From assembly GCA_033557685.1 (NCBI GenBank), contig JAWQRN010000001.1, positions 20,591 through 84,590 of the forward strand: DNA of 64,000 nucleotides, given 5' to 3'. The position numbers and the translations under genes were made by a program. Numbering within the stretch: the first letter of the stretch is position 1; the number at the start of each line of letters is the position of its first letter. The notes below the pieces were generated by a model. It ran no database searches and had not been told where the DNA came from. It saw only the letters and a list, made by a program, of their open reading frames with translations. This stretch comes from Sperchopsis tessellata. Its lineage: Eukaryota; Arthropoda; Insecta; Coleoptera; Hydrophilidae. Of this stretch, positions 60,201 through 64,000 are shown piece after piece.

Positions 60201-61823
60201 GGTATAATCAATAACAATATCAGATAAGGTACCTATTTATTTTTTCTAAAAATGGGGTTTTGGATATATTTAAGCCCATTTAAATTTTTGAGAATCGGTA
60301 CAAAAATTCATCAATCAGGATGAAGATGATGTTAAGATTAATATTAACATTTTATAAAAGGAGAACCTGAAGTATCATTTGAAGTTATTTTTCAAAACTA
60401 TGTTGAAGATATTTATTTTTTTTTTTGTATTCGTTGGTCTATATAGATGTTATAATTTTTATCTAGATATATGACAGAGTAATATTATTAGTGTAGGCAT
60501 AGACTGTTTCTTATTTTTTTAAATTTTTATTCACTCTTTGCCATTTTGCATTTGGTTGAAATATAATATAATTATGAGATCCTTCATCCTTGATTCCCTT
60601 TAAAATGCAGAGATATAAAATATTTACATAATGAGTATTATAGCCTAGTGCATTAAGGCGCAAGTAGTATAGAGAACACCTTAACAATCCTCAGAAATTA
60701 TTTCTGGTGAGTATATTTATTCTTGAAGAGGTATTGTGGATTAGGGATTTTGTTGTTTTACCTAGTCACTGCACACAAGTTACACCAATGTTATATTGTC
60801 TGGGGCACACAAGTTGTTGCAATATCTTAGATCACTCAATTATGTAAAAGTTTTGTATTTTAATGAAAGTACAAGGACTTCAACTGAACAATACTAAAGG
60901 CATAACAGATATAAATCTTGCAATTACCACAAATTTTATTAACACTTCAATCTATTTTAGGCATGTGTGTTCTATTATCTGTAATTAATTAATTTCACAC
61001 CAGTACACAGTTGCACATACCTTTTGCATTTCACAAGGAAAGTATATGACTTTAACTAACAGGAGCCAAGATTAATTTGCTTCATATTTGGACATATAAC
61101 TTTTTCTAGTTAACCGAAGTATGTAAAATTCCATTTTTGAACTTATACCTGGTATACAATTTTCTTCGAGGTTTATCTGAGACTGCTAAACCGGGCCTAA
61201 GAAAGAAATTCTAAATGTAAATGTAATATTTTATTTCAACCTTGAGAAAACTTAAACACCTTTTTGCATTGGGACTTTTATGGACTGGATCATTTTATCT
61301 TTTTTGGCGACTATATTAAATTCATATTCTATCATTAGAAGCAAAAATAGTAAATAAATATAAATTTGTATTTTAAGTAAATAAATTCATTTTAAATACC
61401 TTATTGATAGATTTTCTAATAGTCCGCCATGTTTTTCTAATTGATTTTTCAAGGCCTCATAGGTGATTGCACCTCGATTATTTGTATCAGCATCTTCAAA
61501 CATAGCCACTGTTAAATCATCTATTTGCTCTTCGCTAAATTGCATTCCATTTTCTTCCATGCAGGCTCTCATAACGTGCTGTAGTTCTTTATGCTGTATC
61601 AGGCCATCTCCTGAAATTTATAAATTTTGATTGAGAAGTACTACATAAACTATTTGATTAAAAACTTCATACCATCCAGATCATATACTTTGAATAAAAA
61701 TCTAATTTTATCATCAGGTGATTGACCAGCAAATTGGTGCATTGCATCCAAAAATTCTTGTAGGGATATGGATCCTGAGTTGTCTTTGTCGAAAATTTGG
61801 AAAACACGCTCTGTGAAAAAGGG
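39249..61823 (-). CDS. NOX5: NADPH oxidase 5 (EF-hand NOX), 5' end outside window
   Basis: Seventeen minus-strand coding exons: 61823-61673, 61610-61400, 61196-61149, 59990-59764, 58889-58701, 58142-57949, 57743-57422, 54738-54391, 54332-54194, 49608-49385, 46575-46424, 46358-46278, 46183-46103, 44653-44555, 43420-43211, 39705-39502 and 39446-39249. All are GT..AG and in frame: 1025 aa to the stop. The first exon begins in the EF-hand region, so the N-terminus lies to the right. EF-hand loops DKDNSGSISLQE (12-23) and DLDGDGLIQHKE (48-59) are canonical; a third near DADTNNRGAITYE is degenerate. The heme-carrying membrane core has FHKLTG..VVHTIAH and YWTHL..FHGPNFW, the paired histidines. FAD binding: EWHPFTISSAPEQ. 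NADPH binding: DGPYGAPS, ATGIGVTPFASIL, FYCGPPQLARIL; the end is KEVF with the conserved last Phe. NOX5 makes superoxide from NADPH across membranes in response to calcium. The linker between FAD and NADPH parts is unusually long and includes a duplicated exon. Confidence 0.95.
39706..40529. other. NOX5 intron 15, left part, no recognised features
   Basis: AT-rich intron with short chance frames. The block 39880-40430 is less AT-rich and could be old mobile DNA, but no family was recognised. Confidence 0.35.
40530..41400 (+). mobile_element. LINE relic (reverse transcriptase block and C-terminal tail)
   Basis: At 40540-40850 the plus strand encodes MGRTINGRTVLECIFNQKHV, then LEFTDDVC*LAENQ (the LEFADD catalytic box with Ala-Asp-Asp changed to Thr-Asp-Asp), IRLNKVAEVELAMGL, INVGKTMMLRMNT. 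At 41210-41380 it encodes KWKWMRHTLRKPYEDM and WRKRKTPVDTWKRRK..MTWHDVK, matching the 'W.WIGHTLRKP..D...GKRKRGRP..TWRR......GKTWGEVK' tail of the same broad LINE type. In between the similarity is lost. Dead copy in NOX5 intron 15. Confidence 0.65.
41880..42475 (-). mobile_element. Possible LINE RNase H region and C-terminus, degenerate
   Basis: The minus-strand frame 42471-42244 starts KAIPIDTHTIVFQVEVYTIMQ, resembling the '..PTVFQAEVYAI..' segment at the start of LINE-encoded RNase H domains. Further down, broken frames give HLHKMKIM, FCDLEGRHDD-like and LGTHIGHWRIRFQPLNRYLT, in the position of the Cys/His-rich C-terminal tail ('HL..M.......CR.C...EET..H.L..C....RR...G'). The match is partial, so this is a moderate call. 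In NOX5 intron 15. Confidence 0.4.
42476..43210. other. Right part of NOX5 intron 15, no recognised features
   Basis: AT-rich intron sequence; nothing recognisable on either strand. Confidence 0.35.
43421..46036. other. NOX5 introns around the 44.6-kb exon, no recognised mobile elements
   Basis: Apart from the exon at 44555-44653, which encodes PNKIKKVPIAAAKIHD and on to SSRVTE, this is AT-rich intron. A duplicated-looking A/T-rich region at 45150-45560 has no coding features. Confidence 0.35.
46037..46379 (-). repeat. Tandem duplication (175-bp period) containing a duplicated NOX5 exon
   Basis: Two head-to-tail copies, 46037-46204 and 46212-46379, at a period of 175 bp. Each contains one complete 81-bp exon with its own acceptor and donor: 46278-46358 and 46103-46183. 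The two exons differ at 6 of 81 bases. They encode 27 residues starting PIVEGEL and ending ILTAE or ILIAE, differing at three residues (Pro/Ala, Glu/Gly, Thr/Ile). Both are phase 0-0, so including one, both or none keeps the frame. The flanking intron segments are duplicated too, which marks this as a recent DNA-level event. Confidence 0.92.
46626..47877 (+). mobile_element. mariner transposon with terminal inverted repeats, broken transposase
   Basis: The ends are inverted copies: CCAGGACTGTAAATATGAAA on the plus strand and CCAGGTCTGTAAATATGGAA on the minus strand, each next to a TA (46624-46625 and 47878-47879). The 1252-bp length is that of a full mariner. The frame from 46799 starts MSNFVPENYD and continues with the HTH region (HQMLVEAFGEHTFVKSQCFE; FKSGDFDVRNEKR). 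After a stop and shifts come LDQLNVTRETVSIRLNAMG, FLHRIVTGDEKWIYFENPK (first Asp of the DDE/D triad), VWWDQK and VILLHDNAPSHTA (second Asp). Stops and frameshifts inactivate it. In NOX5 intron 10, opposite in strand to the gene. Confidence 0.92.
47880..49384. other. Right part of NOX5 intron 10, no recognised features
   Basis: AT-rich intron; the block 47940-48130 is less AT-rich and non-coding. Open frames near 48966-49232 are hydrophobic low-complexity translations without family resemblance. Confidence 0.35.
49790..52480 (-). mobile_element. Jockey-type LINE (endonuclease and reverse transcriptase), degenerate
   Basis: On the minus strand from about 52450: the end of the endonuclease domain (TGSITITAI, FIVGGDW-like, then MSDLLDFFVTKAI and SSDHSPTNITLNTELIL), linker (RWDQFGQQLEERVKVD), RT part 1 (PEKVKEQIKKLDQKKFSGYD; SYKPISLLPLLSKLFEKTLL), RT part 2 (VVQGSVLVPKLYTAYTSDI; ATYADTSVMA, where the YADD box has lost one Asp), and after it STHVTFTLCRETCP and KYLSMHLDR. 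The C-terminus (IWAYGLELWGTA; EILERFQSK) is near 50130-50050. This is the standard Jockey order. Stops, shifts and a small tandem duplication (25 bp twice, 50796-50845) break it. About 2.7 kb remains, in NOX5 intron 9. Confidence 0.88.
52925..53240 (-). mobile_element. LINE C-terminal fragment (CR1/L2-like)
   Basis: The minus strand reads KRDKGDLIET-like sequence, then LLSGVYYSDLRLALFQHN, LRGLSKKLKKAGCTTLEKIF and YQWKNL*EETVRAPSFNIFK, IRLDKEL. This matches the very end of CR1/L2-like LINE proteins ('RRERGDLIE.YKIL.G...RGH..KL.K......R..FF..RV...WN.LPEEVV.A.S...FK..LD'). Only the last about 100 codons remain. In NOX5 intron 9. Confidence 0.6.
53241..54193. other. Rest of NOX5 intron 9, no recognised features
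   Basis: AT-rich intron. A slightly GC-richer patch is at 53405-53480 (gcccagcagcacgggttggc and following), of unknown origin. Confidence 0.35.
54739..56059. other. NOX5 intron 7, left part, no recognised features
   Basis: AT-rich intron without recognisable coding or repeat sequence on either strand. Confidence 0.35.
56060..56440 (-). mobile_element. LINE reverse transcriptase fragment (Jockey-like)
   Basis: The minus strand, across frameshifts, gives VDINKGRDPVGKHSSVI, NYARSLSFALASIYNHLLLK and KKAHIVPVYKLLDESSANV, then an I.QLF piece. These fit the '.D..KGPGPDGIP...LK.CA..L..PL..IFN.SL..G.FP..WK.AHI.PVFKSGD' segment at the front of Jockey-like reverse transcriptases. The GxPV/GPD core is recognisable but the NYRPIS block is lost. 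In NOX5 intron 7. Confidence 0.55.
56441..57421. other. NOX5 intron 7, right part, no recognised features
   Basis: AT-rich intron up to the donor at 57420-57421; no recognisable features. Confidence 0.35.
59180..59455. repeat. Inverted pair of Penelope-like 3' tails (palindrome)
   Basis: Two copies of the type A Penelope tail lie head to head around base 59334. The innermost arms are perfect: gaatgaattcactgcac and gtgcagtgaattcattc, separated by one base. The similarity continues outward for about 110 bp per side, through tcactcgcc, aatgtccc-tgcaacagtgg, the cga block, atcagagcctctaca and ggtttcc-cccgga. The left copy also keeps the true end (minus strand: aaccgtggaagtctattaca). The outer edges on both sides carry ggaacaccctgtat. 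The right copy matches 2121-2235 of the Penelope-like element. In NOX5 intron 4. Confidence 0.8.
60000..61148. other. NOX5 intron 3, no recognised features
   Basis: AT-rich intron; open frames here, such as the hydrophobic one at 60017-60217, are low-complexity translations and not genes. Confidence 0.35.
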
Positions 61824-62114
61824 CTGAAACATAAGCAATGGTTAGTGAGGTAGTATTTATGGTTTTAAAAGGTATTTTATGTAATATAAGCATTTAATTG
61901 TTCATAGAAAACATGTAATAACAAATTGGAGTGTTTTTCTAGTCGACAGATTTTCTTGAACTTTTGAAAACAATTGCTTGAAAGGAGGAAGGTCAATGGA
62001 TAAACCAAAGACAGATCTGAATCTATTATCTTTAGAAATGGGATACTCATATAATCCAGACTGTGCTGATAATGTTGCTGTACCGTTGGATTCTTACTTT
62101 CCCATGCATTAAAA
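61824..62114. other. NOX5 intron upstream of the first visible exon
   Basis: The exon encoding the N-terminus of NOX5, with the first EF-hand-like segment, is expected upstream (to the right), but no matching sequence with splice sites was found between here and 64000. Confidence 0.4.
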
Positions 62115-62210
62115 TAAGTTTGCTCGCCTTTGAAGATTTCTCTTATAAATAGTGGACAAAATGATATTGCTTGTCAGAGGCTCTACATAGTTATCATTTA
62201 AAGTCATAAA
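62115..62210 (+). repeat. Decayed Penelope-like tail (type A)
   Basis: It reads tgctcgcctttgaagatttc, then aaatagtggacaaaatgata, then tgtcagaggctctacatagt. Compared with 59361-59440 it keeps the order tcgcct / gaa.at / agtggac / tcagag..ctctacat with many substitutions. It is the only copy in the window that reads gaaga rather than gaaaa at the position discussed for the ribozyme-like core. Confidence 0.45.
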
Positions 62211-62414
62211 GTTTGCTGATATCTTCTTGAGGTATTCCTATGCCGTGCTTACTTTTTACACACATTTCCCGAGCTGCTTCTGTAGTGGCACGTCTTCTTC
62301 CCATGTACAGAAACATTTAATGATCTGGATTTATTGTTTATAGAGTTGCAAATGTTTGAAATCTATTTGCATTTTTGAATTAATTTGGCCATGAAAGTTT
62401 TTATATTCTCATTT

Positions 62415-62640
62415 TTTTGGAGAGAGAGCGGAAAACGAAGTTTGCGTGGAGTGCAATAGAATGTCTAAGCAACATATTTAAGTCGCAGATTCCTGTCAAT
62501 TGCAGGGTCTTCAATCAGCGTGTTTTGCCTATGACATATGTTAGTGAAACCCGGACATTAAAGGCCTCACAGATACAAAATATTCAAACAACCAGAAGTA
62601 GAAATCTATGGTAAAATGAATTAACCTTGTGAGAGAAGCG
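62415..62640 (+). mobile_element. LINE C-terminal fragment (RTE-like), plus strand
   Basis: The frame encodes RVFNQRVLPMTYVSETRTLK and QIQNIQTTRSRNLW. This matches 'KVFNQCVLPVLTYGSETWTLTKA...KI...QRAMER', the segment just after the reverse transcriptase domain in RTE-like LINEs. It is on the opposite strand to the RTE sequence that follows, so it is a separate or inverted piece. Confidence 0.6.
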
Positions 62641-62659
62641 AGACAACTTAAGATCAAAA

Positions 62660-63890
62660 TGAAGAATCAATGACAGGTAGGAGTAGAGTGCTATATCCCT
62701 TCAGGAAATCTACCTGTTCTTTGGGTTGGTATGAATCCAAATTGGTCTGTAAGGCAATTCGTAATTATTTTGGTAATGATCTTATAAGTCACAGTTGTGA
62801 ACCTGTTAGGATGGTAATTTTTTCAGATCTTTATTTCCTTTTTTGTGTAATAAAATAATTCTTGCATTGTTCCAACATGCTGATATCTATTTTGTTTCTA
62901 TGCATGGTGTATACAGTTTTGCCAGAACACTATATATCTTATCTACAGCAATTTTTAGAATGTCAATGGTGACACCGTCTTCTCCTGGTGCATTTCCACA
63001 CTTCATTGATTTTAGAGCATTTGCAACTTCTGAGGGTAACATTGCTGGAACTTCTTCCTTGGAAGATATGTAAAACTTTCTAACGACTTTAAGGATTTTT
63101 GCTCTATCATCAACAGTTTTTAGAGCTAGGGGCTATTATTTGTAGTTCCTATACACCTCTATCGCCTGAAGGATAGCTTCATAGTTGTATCTTCTAAAAT
63201 CTTCTATATTCTACCTTCTTGCCTTAACTTTAATTTTTAGTTCTCTATGCTGTCTTTGTAGGGTCTTGGTATGTTCGGAAATTTTCGATTCCTTTTTACC
63301 ATTGGCAATTCAACCTATGACTCTGGCCTTATCTGTTATTATATGAAACACATTATCAAAAGCATTATATTCTTCCAGAGTAGCAAATCTGCTCTAGTTG
63401 AAATACTTCTTGATTGGATGTTAGATGGTCTAAGTTAATTTTGCTGCCACTGCTGTTGGTTAATTTCAATCTTTCTAATTTCACATTTAAAGATATTCTA
63501 TTTACATATACAACACGGTGATCACTTCCAGTATCAAAACGGTTCAGAACTATGCAGTCTTGCATGAGGGCTCTTATATCAGTGAGTATGTAGTCTATCT
63601 TGTACCTGTTGTTCTTTGGACCTTTCCAGGTTCATTTGCGTGACTGTTTCTTAGCAAACATGGTATTTGCTCTATGAAGACTCTTTGATTCTGTAAATTC
63701 TATGTCTGTTGCCTTGTTTATGTATACTTCCAAAACCGAAGGCACCTACAACCTGATCTCCTGATTGTTATACTCCTACTTTTGTATTAAAATCTTCTAA
63801 GATGATTTTAAAATATACATTTGAGCTTTCATGAAGATCACCTCTTCATAAAACGCTTCGACCGTCTCGTCTGAATGACTGCTTGTTGGT
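62660..63890 (-). mobile_element. RTE-clade LINE: endonuclease and start of reverse transcriptase
   Basis: Minus strand, from about 63885 down: TSSHSDETVEAFYEEV, ANTMFAKKQSRK*TWKGP, YKIDYILTDIRALMQDCIVL, NRFDTGSDHRVVYVN (the endonuclease SDHR box), ISLNVKLERLKL, the long linker, SKEEVPAMLPSEVANALKSM, KCGNAPGEDGVTIDILK (GPDGI-type block), then frames with QTNLDSYQPKEQVDFLKGYS (QPREQAGFRKGYST). This is the domain order of insect RTE elements. Frames are interrupted by stops. The catalytic RT core is missing, since the sequence stops near 62660. Confidence 0.8.
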
Positions 63891-63904
63891 GGCGAATGAG
63901 AGAG

Positions 63905-64000
63905 ATCTTGCGCCTGCGATGCCGCGATGCCCAGAAGAGGAAAGGGGAATATCCACTCTCCAGTCTACTGGTGGAATAGCATGGTAGCTGAACTCCGCAA
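63905..64000 (+). mobile_element. LINE linker fragment (R1/Jockey-like), cut by window end
   Basis: The plus-strand frame reads ACDAAMPRRGKGNIHSPVYW, then WNSMVAELR, up to the last base. The 'ACDA.MPRR......VYWWN..IAELR' pattern is typical of the linker between endonuclease and reverse transcriptase in R1-like and related insect LINEs. It continues beyond the window. Confidence 0.55.

Noticed and set aside
61824..64000. Search for the missing NOX5 N-terminal exon
   Set aside because: No minus-strand segment with an acceptor/donor pair and an EF-hand-like sequence was found; the exon is taken to lie beyond the window.

Overview
The window is AT-rich animal nuclear DNA. It has short exons with GT..AG introns, long repeat-filled introns and many decayed transposons of kinds common in insects: mariner, Tc1, Merlin, piggyBac, hAT, pogo-like, Jockey/RTE/CR1-like LINEs, Penelope-like elements and a tRNA-derived SINE. 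Together with the protein sequences this points to an insect; the order cannot be fixed from the sequence alone. There are no bacterial-style operons, no CRISPR array and no free-standing tRNA or rRNA gene that I can see.

Three conserved protein genes can be rebuilt exon by exon, with reading frame kept across every junction. (1) CPSF2 (CPSF100, the mRNA 3'-end processing subunit) lies on the minus strand at 6678-23880: 10 coding exons, 736 aa, complete. (2) MYG1 (DHH-type 3'-5' RNA exonuclease) lies on the plus strand at 26926-34356: 6 coding exons, 370 aa, complete, with an N-terminal extension that looks like a mitochondrial presequence. (3) NOX5 (EF-hand NADPH oxidase) lies on the minus strand at 39249-61823: 17 coding exons, 1025 aa up to the natural C-terminus, its extreme N-terminus lying beyond the right edge. 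CPSF2 and MYG1 are divergent with about 3 kb between their starts; MYG1 and NOX5 converge tail to tail. The three genes have unrelated housekeeping or signalling jobs and are neighbours, not a pathway.

Layout: 1-5640 is a graveyard of nested elements (LINE pieces, a Penelope-like element with a dead reverse transcriptase, piggyBac and LINE tails, an HTH-domain fragment). 6.6-23.9 kb is CPSF2, whose two largest introns hold two mariners, a small hairpin element, a SINE, a Merlin, a hAT and a Tc1 relic. 23.9-26.9 kb is intergenic with a second SINE. 26.9-34.4 kb is MYG1, whose introns hold candidate hAT-like and pogo-like non-autonomous elements. 34.4-39.2 kb is LINE debris. 39.2-61.8 kb is NOX5, with LINEs, a mariner with clear terminal repeats, and an inverted pair of Penelope-like tails in its introns. 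62-64 kb is RTE-type LINE sequence running off the window.

Most notable: a fresh in-frame tandem duplication of an 81-bp NOX5 exon, inside an unusually long (about 350 aa) linker between the FAD and NADPH parts of the enzyme; and a dispersed family of short Penelope-related sequences, one of them a 209-bp insertion with a perfect 16-bp target duplication, that share a conserved block resembling a degraded hammerhead ribozyme.
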